Shown here one piece after another: positions 50,870 to 63,052 of a stretch of 64,000 bases of DNA. Source of the DNA: Typha latifolia (taxonomy: Eukaryota; Streptophyta; Magnoliopsida; Poales; Typhaceae); the NCBI GenBank assembly GCA_019914945.1, contig CM034111.1:496001-560000 (forward strand). The letters run 5' to 3'. The notes below the pieces were generated by a model. That model saw only the letters and a list, made by a program, of their open reading frames with translations, was not told the origin of the DNA and did no database searches. Within the stretch, counting starts at the first letter, position 1. Every line of letters begins with the position of its first letter. The translations under genes were made by a program, and so were the position numbers.

Positions 50870-53119
50870 CTCTTATTTTTATCCATCCTACGTCTGGAAA
50901 ATATAATATAATCAAGGGAATTTTTCATTTTACACCCTGCATTTTAATATCCTCGCTTTTCACTAATTTTGATTTGGGCTTTTTAGTAAAAAAAGCAAAG
51001 ACAGAGTCTAAACTACAATAAACACACGATAGAAATTATTCACGTGGATAGATGGTCGATAAAGGTTTTGATAGCAAAGAGCCAAAGACATACAACATTT
51101 TGTCACAAGGTCACGGGCTTGTGGTGGTAAGAGAACAAAGAAAGTGACGTTGATTGAGCTCTCGTTAGATTTATCTGAGTAGGTTACTATTAGTTTGACT
51201 AGAGCGTAATCTTGCTGTCTGCTTGCTAAGATCTTGTCGGATTCTTAGATTATGAATGTTGTTTGAAGTTAATTTGTGCAGAAATCAAATGGTAAGTTAC
51301 AATTGACGTAGACGAAGAAGAACCCATTATGATGTTTATTCTAGTTTTGGCTTTTCATTTCTTCTTTTTTCTTTCGTTTTTTAACTGTTTAAATAAAGCT
51401 TTAGTAACTATATATTCGGCTTAAATGGAAAATAATTTTCTCTTATTTTGTTTATTTGTTTAGGTTGAAAGAGAAAAGAGACTAACTTTTGTTCCTTGTT
51501 CTTCACTTTTGGAGAAAAAGGAAAAGATTGCGCTATGACAAATGCACACTAGATGCTCGACGAAATGCACCAGACGGAGAAGGAAATTATAATTGACGAT
51601 GAATTTTTTGCAAGCCGCAAATACCTCAGGTGAGTGGGAAACAATTTTGTTGTCCAAGTTGCAGGTTTGCATTGTGGAAGGTATTGAATGATGTGTTAAA
51701 CTAGTTTATTTGCTATGAACATAATTTCTTTTGTTAACTATAAGTCTTTATAAGCGTTTGTGCATGTAAACCTTCTTTGTGTTGTTAGGTGGTTTCTTGT
51801 TTAAGAAATAATGTAGAGGATTGTTAGGTGGTTTCTTGTTTAAGAAATAATGTAGAGGATTGTTGATATAATTTTTTTTTCTTTCTGGTGCCCTGATCCT
51901 CGATTGCTTCCTTAATATTGTCTGTTATTAATACTTGAGTTGGTGCTTTCCATCGTTTTCTTAATCTCTAGCGATAGCTTGCCATGTAAGAATTAGGTCT
52001 TTCAGATTTGCTCTAACTGATGCCACCAAGAAATGAACTCCTCAATGCTATAAATCGTAGTTAGAACATTCACGCTTTTGGGTTAGTGGAATAATTTTGT
52101 TAGCATGTGCTGACATATGTCAAACATTATGCAAGTTCATCTCCAGACAAAAGACATTCACTAAGGAGTGTTTATTTTCACTTGTTTGTGCGTCGATGAT
52201 CATCAACATACTTCCTGTGCTTCAAGGTACTTTCGGATTGTCTGTCTGGATATCTTTCTCCCCAGTAGAATCAGCTTTATTTGAACTAGATAAACTAAAC
52301 CCTCCTTGGCTGAATCACAAAATTCTTGTATCATCTGCAAAGTCCATAGTACAGTGAAGTGACAAAAAGTAGATGATCTTAGCTAGCTAGCTAGCTGGAT
52401 GATCAAACTCTTATATAGAAAAACAGTGAATGGTTTATTATGTAGTCATATAAAAGTCCAGGAGTAAATGCATGACATAAAAAAACTAATATATTCAACA
52501 TGTCTTTGTCTGATAAGCATCAAAGATAACACAACCAGGTCAACTTTCCTCTGTACTCCAGGAACTTTCAATTAGATAACTATGTACATGGAATCTTCAT
52601 TCTACTACTGCTCATTCTATCAAGTGATAATGAGTTGACGATCTGTAAAGGAAAATAATGCTCATATCCTTGTTGATGCTTGCGCCTCTTACAATGTTCT
52701 GAAAGATTGCAGCAACAATGCAACATATTGGTGTTGTTCAAGGTATCCCAGAAACTGCACATTGGTAAGATGTTGCAGGTAAGATAATTTTAAATCTATT
52801 ATAGGAAAATACATCACAAAAAAGAATCAGTAAAAAGAATATTTTATTAGATTATGCTAGACTCTTAAATTTTAAAAAAAGCATTTCAAGTGCTGGATAT
52901 CATTGTATCTTCTAAAATTACAAACTACAAGAAAATATCATCAACAGGCTAGTTTGCCCTAAAGAATAAGTGTGTTTATGTACAGGTAATATAAATCAAA
53001 GGGTAAAGAAGAGTGACTGAAGAATTCTAGTAGTATATTAAGGGAGAAAGATTGGACACTCACCAAAATGAGTAAATGACTACCGAAGAACTAGTTTTCT
53101 TCTGTGACTTGTCAACATA
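50870..53119. other. intergenic region between MIR160 and the NLR gene
   Basis: AT-rich sequence with no supported gene. It contains a 39-bp tandem duplication (51782-51859), a short (AGCT)n run at about 52382-52397, and ORFs without family features. The last 300-500 bases are probably NLR 3' UTR. Confidence 0.4.
51782..51859. repeat. 39-bp direct tandem duplication
   Basis: The 39-base unit at 51782-51820, starting TTGTTAGGTGGTTTC, is repeated without a mismatch at 51821-51859. The perfect identity indicates a recent event. Confidence 0.95.
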
Positions 53120-55873
53120 CTAAAGTTCTTCGTAAAGGCGATTTTTGCTATCATAAGATCTTACTATTGGAATCTGCTTCACCTTTATATGATCGGTCCC
53201 TCCATGTCTGCGAAGATTCTGAACAAACAAGTTGGGCATATCGAACAAGTGGAGCTCTTTGAGGTTCACTAGCTCCTCTATACCTAGGGGCACAACCTTC
53301 AACTGCACACAGCCCCTAATGTACATCTTCTGAAGGTTAGGCATTGCCCCATTCACTACTATATAATTTAGATTATCCAGTTGTTCTAGATCCAATATCT
53401 TCAGCTTCAGAAATCCTTCATTTTGACAGCTTAGCTTGACTCCATCGTATGCTCGGATGAGTGTGAGTTCTGCTAGGTTTGGAAGAGCTTGAAGACATTT
53501 AAATGAGTCTTGATTTAGTCTAGACCATCTTAAACGCATTCGAACAAGGTTCTGGAGTAAAGAAATCCAATGGGGTAAAGTCTGCAAAGGTCCTCTCAAG
53601 TATAGACGTTGAAGAAGTGGTGGAGGAGATGTTAGAGATTGTAAATCAAGAAATACATCCATACCAATTGATGTAACTGAGAAAGAACGGAGTTCTTTTA
53701 TCTTCTCAATTGAGGCACAAAGATTTGCCCCATCTTCTCTTCTCAATTTCACTATACCCAATCTCTTTAGTTGGGTTAGCTTTCCCAACTCTTTAATTAT
53801 GCTGCTGTCTTCATTTGCCTCCAAGTAAGTAAGCTTCTGCAGGTCTCTTAGTCTACCAACCCCTTGAGGTATCTTTACACCATTTGTTGTATAAAAAGGA
53901 GGCTCACTACCATTACGGTGGGCATAAGCAAGAATATGGCGGAGATTCTGTAGTTTGAGAATCTCTTTTGGCAATTCAGAAACATATGTACCTTTTAGAT
54001 CTAAAGTTTGTAGATTCTGAAGCTTTCCCAACGATTTTGATAGTTCCCTGATCCTTGTGTTTCTCAAGCTCAAGTACCTCAAATGGAGTAGATTCCCAAA
54101 TACAATTGGGAAGCTCTCAATTGGTGCACTCTCCAAATCCAAGACCTTCAATAATCTAAAACTGTAAAGAAGTTTGGATATAGTAGAGATAGACGAATCA
54201 TTTGCTCTAAACATGAACAGAGCACGAAGGTGAGACAAGCGAACCGTTTTTAAATCATCTACACATGTGTTGTGTAATGATAGGCGTCTGATCTTTCCAT
54301 GCATCTGCGGCATATGTCTGTTAAGCGATGTACTGAAGTTCTCTTCCTTTGATTTCAAGACAACAATCTCATGGATTAGATCGTGTACTTTACAACTTCG
54401 TATTCTTCCATAGTCATAAAACTCTGCCACTTCGACCATGCTACGGTCGATGAGATCACTGATGTAATCCACTGCAACCTTCTCCATTGTTTCACCTTTA
54501 TCCCTTTCTATAAATCCTTCAGCTATCCAGAGTCGAATCAGAGTGATCCGGTTGATTGAATAATTCTTGGGGAAAATGCTGAAATACAGGAAGCAAGATT
54601 TGAGGTAGTGAGGCAGATGATTGTAGCTCAACAATATTATTCTCTTAATGAGCTCAAGTTTAGGATTATTTGCCAACTCTGATTGGAGATTATCAAGAAC
54701 TGTCTTCCATTCTAGTACACTCTCTTTCTTTGACAGGAGACCACCAATTGCCACTATTGCAAGAGGCAGTCCATCACATATACTGACAATATCTTGGGAA
54801 AATACTTCCAGTTCGGAAGGGCAGACTGCTCCAGGAATGGATCGAAAAGCTTTTCTGCAGAAGAGAGTCCAAGCCTCTTGCTGTGGTAGCGGTCTAAGAT
54901 CATAGACCTGACCGTAAGTATCAACACAAGAGTGACCCACATCCCTAATTCTTGTTGTGACTGTTATTCTGCTACTACGACCATTGTCTGGGAATGCATA
55001 TTTCAGTACATTCCATGCATTTATGTGCCACACATCATCTAAAACAACCAAATACCTCTTGTCGTTTAGGAAATCTCGAAGTAATCCTGTCAGCTGGATT
55101 CCTTCCATTGTGTCTATTCTTCTAGGAAGTTCCTCATTCCTTTCCTTGTAGAACTGGTTTATGATACTCCGAAGAAGCTCTTCAAATGAGAATGTCTGCG
55201 TCACAGTAATCCAAGCATGGCTATTGAACCATCCTTTAACTCTTTCATTGTCATAAACTTTCCTCACTAGAGTGGTCTTGCCCAACCCACCCATTCCCAC
55301 CACTGAAATGACGGTCAGGTGTGATTGTCCCTCTAGTAGCAACTCAATCAGTTCTTTTCGTGGTCTTTCAATGCCCACTAGCTCAGATTCTTCAATGAAA
55401 ACTGCAGCAACATGGCGATCATGCAATCTATCTCTAGCTTCACTAGAACTATTTCCATTTTCCAGTAGATTGACAGTAGTATACATATTTTTTCTCGATG
55501 AGATGTTACTGACCTTGATCTTTATCTCCTGTATGGCAGTAGCTAGGCGATGGCGAGTTCTCAAATGCTTCATGTTATGAACAGTTTTCTGGATGTAGCC
55601 GACAAACCCATGTTTGCTAGGTCTGCCTAAGTGAATTGTGTACTCCTCAAGAATATCTTCAACGTCATATGCTAATTCTCTTACTTGGCTTACCCATGCT
55701 TTTATTCCCCCAGTATTCTCTGTGATATCCGTTTCTCGTAGAAAGGATTTCATGCTCTCAAGTTCATCTTTGATGTCGTTAACTCCTGTATCTAACCCTT
55801 GCAACAGCTGTTGTTCCTTCACAAGCAAGGAATCCAACTTCTGGAGTGCAAACTGCAGTGCTGGAGTAGCCAT
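53120..55873 (-). CDS. CC-NBS-LRR disease resistance protein (RPM1/RPP13-like)
   Basis: An intact, intronless 917-aa gene. The Rx-type coiled-coil domain covers about residues 1-150 with the EDVID-like motif YDVEDILEEY (69-78). The NB-ARC domain has the P-loop VVGMGGLGKTTL (191-202), kinase-2 YLVVLDDVW (274-282), RNBS-B SSRITVTTR, GLPLAI (368-373), RNBS-D CFLYFSIFP (427-435) and VHDLIHE where the MHD motif usually stands (about 496-502). Leucine-rich repeats follow from about residue 530 to the end (HLRYLSLRNTRIREL, LQNLQTLDLKGTYVSELPKE). Such proteins are intracellular immune receptors that sense pathogen effectors, directly or by guarding host proteins. No paralogue lies in the window. The start is the first ATG of the frame. 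Confidence 0.95.
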   Translation of the reverse strand: MATPALQFALQKLDSLLVKEQQLLQGLDTGVNDIKDELESMKSFLRETDITENTGGIKAWVSQVRELAYDVEDILEEYTIHLGRPSKHGFVGYIQKTVHNMKHLRTRHRLATAIQEIKIKVSNISSRKNMYTTVNLLENGNSSSEARDRLHDRHVAAVFIEESELVGIERPRKELIELLLEGQSHLTVISVVGMGGLGKTTLVRKVYDNERVKGWFNSHAWITVTQTFSFEELLRSIINQFYKERNEELPRRIDTMEGIQLTGLLRDFLNDKRYLVVLDDVWHINAWNVLKYAFPDNGRSSRITVTTRIRDVGHSCVDTYGQVYDLRPLPQQEAWTLFCRKAFRSIPGAVCPSELEVFSQDIVSICDGLPLAIVAIGGLLSKKESVLEWKTVLDNLQSELANNPKLELIKRIILLSYNHLPHYLKSCFLYFSIFPKNYSINRITLIRLWIAEGFIERDKGETMEKVAVDYISDLIDRSMVEVAEFYDYGRIRSCKVHDLIHEIVVLKSKEENFSTSLNRHMPQMHGKIRRLSLHNTCVDDLKTVRLSHLRALFMFRANDSSISTISKLLYSFRLLKVLDLESAPIESFPIVFGNLLHLRYLSLRNTRIRELSKSLGKLQNLQTLDLKGTYVSELPKEILKLQNLRHILAYAHRNGSEPPFYTTNGVKIPQGVGRLRDLQKLTYLEANEDSSIIKELGKLTQLKRLGIVKLRREDGANLCASIEKIKELRSFSVTSIGMDVFLDLQSLTSPPPLLQRLYLRGPLQTLPHWISLLQNLVRMRLRWSRLNQDSFKCLQALPNLAELTLIRAYDGVKLSCQNEGFLKLKILDLEQLDNLNYIVVNGAMPNLQKMYIRGCVQLKVVPLGIEELVNLKELHLFDMPNLFVQNLRRHGGTDHIKVKQIPIVRSYDSKNRLYEEL

Positions 55874-56345
55874 GTTCTTCTTCTCTCCCTCAAAGAAGAC
55901 TATGGAAACGGAGATTCACGCACCAATCTTTCAGATCAAATGACATATGCTGAAGGTAGAGGGGAAGATGTATTTTGGTTGTCTATAATAAATTATTGTT
56001 TTGGTTGTCTGTGATAAATTATTTTCTAATTTCTCTTGTGGAAATTGACTTGAGCTCCTTGTCCTTAAAGCCTTTTACATATAGGACTTTAAGATATCTG
56101 ATCAGCTAGTGGTCCATATGAATTGTAATTATACTTCATAGCCTAGATTTCAGAGGTTCAGTTATTGAAATGTACACCTCCAGTTAAAAGCAAGGAGGTT
56201 TTGGTTATCACATTCTGCAAAACTTCCTCACTAGGAGATATATGCAAATGGTGTCACATTACAGAGAAGTTAACAAGGCTAAAGGATGGTAAGAACTCAA
56301 GTAAGTTGCACAATTTACCTTTTCTTGTCTCCTGCATTGATTGCT

Positions 56346-56696
56346 AACGTCTTTGCCAGTTCATCCAAGTCATCAAGAATTTACAGGCAAAGCATCCTTG
56401 ACAAATTCTTGAAGTGTTTGGAGGTGGTTGCGATTCGAATTGCAAAGCTTGACTGGTTATCTTTATTTGGACAGGTAATGCCAACAGTGTATGTATATAA
56501 ATATATATAATCTTCTCTTCAGATGGTTGGTATCAGAATTATTTTGTCTGCATTTGATTGACTTGGCTGTTAGTCCACCAAATGTATTTCGTAGTAATGT
56601 TAGTGTGACAGAGACAAAATAAAGCGTCGAATCTTGCTTGCTAACCTCATTGCTGACCTCCATGTGCTATGGGAGGCTGTTGTACCTGTAAGATTA
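56346..56696 (+). pseudogene. Exon-like coding fragments of unknown identity
   Basis: An open stretch at about 56355-56475 reads SSSKSSRIYRQSILDKFLK followed by CLEVVAIRIAKLDWLSLFGQ and ends at a donor CAG|GTAATG. A second stretch at about 56615-56692 reads RILLANLIADLHVLWEAVVP and is followed by a GTAAG-like donor (TGTAAG). Both look like helical protein sequence with properly placed splice donors. I do not recognise the family and found no start or end, so this is probably a gene remnant. Confidence 0.3.
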
Positions 56697-58204
56697 TTTA
56701 AGAGTATTCTTCTTCTTTTATTAATATTTAAGAGTATTCTTCAAGAGGAAGTAATTAGTTCAACAAACATATTGGCTGGCATTGTTTAGTTGCACAACTC
56801 TTATCAAATTTTGCTTCTTGTTCCTCTTCTTTTATTAATTGATTTAGTTTGCATATAGCCCTACGTTTTAATGATTCTTAAACTATCACTGTTTAATGTT
56901 TATGATGAATACTGATGACTTCAGAAATTGGAAAGTCGATTTCTACTCTTTATTTTTTCTTTTTCTTTTTTGATGTTCACTTCTCTGTAATATCTAAAAT
57001 GCCCTCCTTTAAAGGAGAGTTGGTTTGGGAATTGGGGTAGTATAATGGATTGTGTTACTGATAAATAAGTTGAGCCGAGATTAGTTATTTTGACTTGAAA
57101 AAATAATTAAGCCTATCTCGACTCAAATTAACTCTATATACATCTTTTCGTATAATATAATTTATATTAATGTGTTGGTTATTGTGCTTCAACGTGACTT
57201 GGGTTCAAACCATAGGTTTTACAATCTCAGAAGTAATAAAGTTGATTGAATTAGTTTCACATGGAGAAACTAAAAAATATGAATTTGTCTTTATATGCAC
57301 TTACTTTTTCGAAAAGTTTAAATTTTTTTAACTATAAATTAAATATTATAAAAATATTTTTAAAAGCGAGCCAAATCAAGCCACTTCGATACTATCCGAC
57401 CTTATAAATTTCAACCCACTTTCTTATACTTTTTCTTTTTCTCCTTAAAAAGACTTTCTGAGTGAAAATTATCCGCCCAAAGGCTGACTAATTTTGCTTC
57501 TTTTTTTTTTTAATAAACGCAGGTATTTATGCATACAAAGTGTACATATGTATATATAGTTTTTGATCAAAATAACCCTATTTTAATTTATTTTTACTAA
57601 AATAAACTATCCCTTAAATTTATCACCGAATCAAGTATAATTTACTGTAGTTCTAGTAAAAATGCTAAACTAATTAGTGTTTTATTTCCAAGTAAAAAAT
57701 ATTAATCAGTTTTATATTTTTTATCTAGTTCTAAAATGCTGATTAGTTTAGTATTTTATATATATAAATCTTTTTAACTTATTCGCTTAATAGTTAAAGA
57801 AAAAAAAATTATCTTGTGACAAAAATGTTGAACTAAAGCTACAGTGAAATAGAAGTTTTTTTTAAGGAATCATTTATTTAGATTAAAAGAATAAAAAATA
57901 ATTTAGTCAAAAACTCGGCAAGCGTCTATAACTTAAATATATATATAACTTTGTGTGCGTGCGTGTATGTATTGAGTTGATCATGGGACATGGGCATGGC
58001 CCATCCCATGGGGTGTTGGTGGGGGGGGGGTTAAGAACCGCTTAATCGTAGGAGTGTGCTGTCAGCGCGCAAACGCTCCCAGGACAAAGCACCTCCCAAG
58101 TCCCAAGACTCCCGCTTGTTGATAGCCACGTTTAACTCCTATGGCCACGTAGCCCACTCCCTCCCGTACTATTCTCGCTTTGCCCCCCCTCCGGTTCCTA
58201 TTCC

Positions 58205-58205
<1 letters not shown>

Positions 58206-58238
<33 letters not shown>
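58206..58238. repeat. (ATT)n microsatellite
   Basis: About eleven ATT units lie 36 bases before the start codon of the next gene, so within its leader or core promoter. Confidence 0.9.
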
Positions 58239-58241
<3 letters not shown>

Positions 58242-58273
58242 TTTATTTTTTCTTATTCCTTGCTCTTAGAATA

Positions 58274-61200
58274 ATGGAGGTCCCGGTGGGCTTCGTTGCC
58301 AAGCTATGGAGTTTTATCTCCTTCCTTCCTTTCTTCTTCTTGCTTCTCGTACTTGGCGTCGTCAAAGGTATTCGTTCATGCGCAAATTCTTGTGCTTTTA
58401 GCTCGTTTAAAGCCGCCCTCTGGGTGTTTGATCATTTCACTCTACAATGATAGTCTGATAGACAAACTCGTAAAGTTGAGATCTTTGTATTATTTTTTTG
58501 GTCCATTTAGTATGCCGTGCAACTTTGAACTACTAGTTATACTTTGGGGTTTAAAATGGTGTAAAATTTGGCCGGCCCAGTTGTTAGAAGAAGTTAGGAG
58601 ATTAGGATTTGGGAATGATTTACTTCTTACATACGTCAAATATTGTCAAAATGTAAATCGCATTATTTAAAAAAACATTGCTATGGAGAAGTAGACATAA
58701 GGCAGAGGGAAAGAGTGAAGGGTCATAAATTAGGCAATGAAAATAATAGGTCATATAGACGTCCTCTTTTAATGTTTGCCGGAGTAAAGTTGCCCGTAAT
58801 TTGACTTTTGCATTTAAAGCATGGAGGCAACGCAAGTGTGCACCATCATCGGATATCTGATATTTTGCTCTTTTCACAGCTGCTGTAATTGGCCCAATCG
58901 TAGCGGCGATAGTTTTCGTTGGAAACTCTGCTGTGGTCATCGGCCTTTGGCCTGCACATTTCATTTGGACCTACTACTGTGTGATAAAGTACACTTATCT
59001 TATCCTTCTATACCATTATAACAGACGAACTTATGAGTGAAACGAAGTTGAATTTTGATATGTTTCATGAGAATGGTTTCTTTTATATTTAGTCTTTCAA
59101 ATGTGATATAGTCTTCTTACCTGTGCAACAATTCTTCAATTGCAGAACTAAAAGGATTGGACTAATTTTGAAAATGCTGATCTTAATATGCCTGCCTCCG
59201 CCTTTGGTTCTGTGGCCTGTACTCGGCATTCTAGGGAGCCTTCTTGTAGGAATAGGATATGGGTTCTTTACTCCTCTCATTGCAACTTTTGAGGCCGTTG
59301 GGGAGGATGTCGTCAACAAGCTCTCTCACTGTTTCATGGTATATCTGCATGATGGTAGAAATAATTCTGTAGTCTTTGTCTGATTCATTCATACTCTTGT
59401 GTCACTAGGCAAAAGCCATACTAGCCATATTAAAAGAAAAAAAGAAAGTAGAGCAATTGTGGGAACTCGGATCCAGGATATTCACATTGTAAAACTAAGG
59501 AAAATCGCATTTATCATACAGAGGGACTCAGAGGACTTAGGGATGATCTGACAGTAGGGTTTCTGAAGAAAGAGAAATTCTAACTTGGATCATGACAGGA
59601 CGGATGCGCAAGTACAATCAGAGGAGCATGTACAATGGTTCGGGACTTCACAGACTTCTGCTTCCACTCCTACTTCTCATTTATGGATGACCTGAGTGAG
59701 AAAGTAGCAGATGATGAGATCCCAGTAGATATCAAGTATGGAATCAATTTATTGCACTAGTTCAGATTTTGAAACTGCTCCATCTTGTACTTATGCCGGT
59801 TTTATTGCTGTTTCTATTGGATCCTTTCAAATATTCCTACTACTCGACTCTTGTACATATTCATCTATATATAGTCATAGCAACTAGCAATTGCAATAGG
59901 TTCTCACGGTGGCTTGGTTTTGTTATAAGAAAATTAGAGTTTTATAACCACTATTGAGATCCTCTAGTTTCAAAATAGCTAACCTCTATTGCTTGGTTAA
60001 CCAATCCATCCATTAGACAATACTTGCTGCCAACCACATGCACCATTAGGACTTGGACATCCAGACTTCAGCTTTTTTAATACTCGAGCAAAAGCACTAT
60101 TTAGCATAGTATACCAATCTTCTAGTTACCCCCAATGCCTTTATTGTTTCGTACTTTCTTTTTAAGGTTATCAAATCTGCCACGAAGTTTGCTGGTCTGC
60201 CTTCTTGCTGTTCCAGTAGACGTACTTATGATAAGTATCGTGGCATTCTTGAAAAGTCCCTACATGTTGTTGAAAGGATGGCAGCGGCTGTTTCAAGACT
60301 TAATTGGAAGGGAAGGACCATTTTTGGAGACAGTTTGTGTACCCTTTGCTGGTCTAGCTATTATATTATGGCCGCTTGCAGTGACTGGGGCAGTGATTGC
60401 TGCATTTTGCAGCAGCTTCTTTCTGGGTCTCTATGGTGGAGTCATTGCTTATCAGGTCTGTTGGGCTTCTTGATAATAAGGTGTCATTTTCTTGGTTAAA
60501 TATTAATAGAGCCATGACATGAGGTATACTTCAGAGTATCTTTGTTTTTTTCTTCTCATTCTTAGGAGGACTCCTTGCAAATGGGGCTCGCATTTATGGT
60601 GTCTGTGATATCAATGTTTGATGAGTACACGAATGACTTACTTTACCTGAGAGAGGGCTCTTGTCTTCCAAGGTATAGTTTCTTCAGCCGGTTACTGATA
60701 TATGGCTTTCTATTGTGCTGAATGGAGTTTACAGTTGAAATTTACATGCTTATAGTTACTTTTAAGCTTTAATGAAGTGAATAGAAATATGTTGTGTCTT
60801 ACCTTGTAAATCAGCATAGTTTAAATGCTTTTGACAGCCAGGCCCAAGTACCGGAAAGCCCAAATTCTTGAGAGGAGGCACCAGATTGAGACAAGCAGGA
60901 ATGAACACGAGAAAACAATAGCAGGGAGTAACATAACTAGGTTGACCTCGGAACGTTCAAGGACACTGAAGAAAGCCATCCAACAATTAAAGCCCATCCA
61001 AGTAAAATCCCTCTTCTCTCACGTGAGCTCTCATTGTGTCTGTAGTTTTTTTCTCAAGCACATAATTTTTCAGATTTGGGATTGGCTCTTCAGATCTTGC
61101 GAGTTAAATGGAAAGATATTACTTCACGAGGGTCTGATTACTGCTGCTGATATAGAGGAATGCATCATTAAAGGGAAATGCAAGAAACTAAGTAAAAAGT

Positions 61201-61981
61201 TACCTGCTTGGTGTATCCTGCAATGTTTAGTAAGATCTGCAAAATGTGATTCATATGGATTACTTATATGTATGGTCTCCTCCCTACTTCGTTTGTCCTT
61301 CTGCACAACTTTCTGTTGCTAGTATTTTTGGCATGCTTATTCCTCTGCGATTTTTTGCTAATTATATCCTTTGTTCCAATTGATCTCTTCAGCTGATGAG
61401 GTAGAATTGACAAACTTTAACTGGCCAAAGGACAAAGTACTGGATTGGTTTCTTGGGCCATTGTTGATTATGAAGGAGCAGATTAAAAAGCTAGAATTAA
61501 ACGAGAATGAAGAACTTTGCTTGAGAAAGCTGGTAATGACCAACAGCAATGAGAGGCCTGAAGATTGGGACAACACCTGTTTCTCATCAACTGACAATGT
61601 AAAGAGAGCTCAGCTACAAGCAATTATTAGAAGGTATGCGAACTATCTGGCACGACTGTTCTATTGTAGTTTTACTCTTCGGAACTTTGATACATCTGAA
61701 GTAGCTACAACAGTACTGAGTTTATGTCACACAGGTTGCAGGGAATTGTTGCTAATATGTCTCGGATCCCGAGTTTCCGAAGGCGGTTCACTAATTTAGT
61801 GAAGGCTTTATACTTGGATGCCGTAGAGACTGGTATTATTACCAGTCGAGATGGAAGCTCAAAATCTAGAGTCAATATCAGTGAACAGATCAGCAGCACA
61901 GAAGCAAGAAGCAATCACACAGACGAGTCCTATGCGCCAAATAGATCAAACAGTGCAGCTGATAACAGCGACAACGTCTGA
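58274..61981 (+). CDS. Uncharacterised multi-pass membrane protein, At3g27390-like
   Basis: Ten exons: 58274-58367, 58880-58988, 59146-59338, 59599-59735, 60167-60455, 60566-60672, 60842-61001, 61074-61269, 61393-61633 and 61735-61981, giving 590 aa, close to Arabidopsis At3g27390. It starts MEVPVGFVAKLWSFISFLPF. Hydrophobic segments are clear at about residues 12-31, 33-50 (VIGPIVAAIVFVGNSAVVIG), 70-105 (LILICLPPPLVLWPVLGILG), 185-210 and 235-270. The C-terminal half is hydrophilic, with PRPKYRKAQILERRHQIE, IWDWLFRSCELNGKILLHEG and DKVLDWFLGPLLIMKEQIK, and ends in a Ser/Asn-rich tail. The function of the family is unknown. One acceptor choice matters: exon 7 begins after CAGCCAG at 60842, not after the first CAG, to keep the frame. 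Confidence 0.93.
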
Positions 61982-61999
61982 CGTGTATTGAATCTTCTA

Positions 62000-62520
62000 T
62001 CGAGCTCATACGGATAGTTGGCATCTTTACATAGATTTTTTGTTGGATCTTGTGGGGCTCCTTCAATGGACAAATAGAATTAATCATGTAATGATCGACC
62101 ATGGATTACGTTGTCTATATAAACTTTCTGGTCCTTTACTCCAGTGGTTTGAATAGGCAGCCCGTAATATAAGGCCATGAGCTTTGCTTCCATTCCAAGC
62201 CATTAGTAGTTATTAAAGTTGATACTATGGATTAGGAGAAAGAGAAGCCTCTCTCCTTTTGCCTCATAAATGGTGGACAGTCGACATTATTCTCTATGCT
62301 TAAAGGCAGCCGCGCGGGCAATCATTTGAATTCTTTTTTGTGTGGATCCCAACGGTCGAATTGGATTGGACGATTCTAAATTCTAGTCATTTAAAACCCC
62401 TTGACTGGGATTGAAAATCCTCGATAATGCTCATCCGGTTTCACGTTTCCTCCGTGGCAAGAGAATTAAGATTTAAACAGTAGTAGAGAAATACATTACA
62501 AAATTAAAATTTAAGAAAAT
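62000..62520. other. 3' UTR of the membrane-protein gene and spacer
   Basis: The 3' UTR probably extends to about 62150-62250. Beyond it lies ordinary spacer with no visible feature. Confidence 0.4.
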
Positions 62521-62524
62521 TTAC

Positions 62525-62862
62525 ATATAACACTCTGTTTTTTATAAAATTATGATTTACATCCTATAATTTAGTGAATGTGTACAGAAAATACTCTAAG
62601 TTATCTTTGAACTAACACCGTAAGAATGTTCTGTTAAATATAAATAAATTTTATTTTAAAATAATTAATATATTTTTATTTTTAAAATAATTAAAATATT
62701 CTTAGTATAACTTGATTTAGGGTATTTTTATAATTTTTTTAATATATGTAATTTAACCTAGAGGTTTTGTAAATTTTAACTAATAAATCTAATAGCAGTG
62801 TATTTTTTAGACATATTTATTAAATTATAGATTTTGATTTATAAATAGTAAAAATATAAAGG
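62525..62862. mobile_element. Small inverted-repeat element (MITE-like)
   Basis: The arm 62554-62600 (ATCCTATAATTTAGTGAATG then TGTACAGAAAATACTC) matches the inverse of 62793-62840 (CTATAATTTAATAAATATG then TCTAAAAAATACAC), about three of four bases, and the match continues more weakly outward. The interior is short and AT-rich with no ORF. Flanking duplications are not clear, so the superfamily is not assigned. Confidence 0.45.
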
Positions 62863-62864
62863 GA

Positions 62865-62950
62865 TAAACAACAATCGAACTAGAAACGCTGTCGGCTGTT
62901 ATGCCTTCGGAGGGGAAAATTTTCTAACTACTGCTCCAACTTCCTGTCCG
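62865..62950 (-). repeat. tRNA-like / SINE-like fragment
   Basis: On the minus strand an A-box-like TGGAGCAGTAGTTAG (62938-62924) is followed about 45 bases later by a B-box-like GTTCGATTG (62880-62872). The spacing fits an RNA polymerase III promoter. The cloverleaf is not closed, so it is a tRNA-derived SINE head or a decayed tRNA rather than a functional tRNA gene. Confidence 0.35.
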
Positions 62951-63018
62951 CAATTAATAAACCGACCGATTTGTTTTCAAATGCTCTCCCGCACACTGCA
63001 CGAGAACTCTGCCTTTAG

Positions 63019-63027
<9 letters not shown>

Positions 63028-63049
<22 letters not shown>

Positions 63050-63052
63050 GCT
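63028..63052. repeat. (CT)n microsatellite in the kinesin leader
   Basis: A CT run about 110 bases ahead of the kinesin ATG, in what is probably its 5' leader. Confidence 0.85.

Larger units (their letters stand above)
55890..58270. other. intergenic region between the NLR and the membrane-protein gene
   Basis: It includes exon-like fragments around 56160-56700 (separate entry), an AT-rich central part (57000-57950), a G tract at 58020-58030 and a (ATT)n run at 58206-58238 just ahead of the membrane-protein gene. A ggttcaaacc word near 57207 resembles a tRNA B box, but no tRNA fold was found. Confidence 0.4.

Noticed and set aside
57195..57225. tRNA B-box-like GGTTCAAACC
   Set aside because: No matching A box at the right distance and no acceptor stem could be found.
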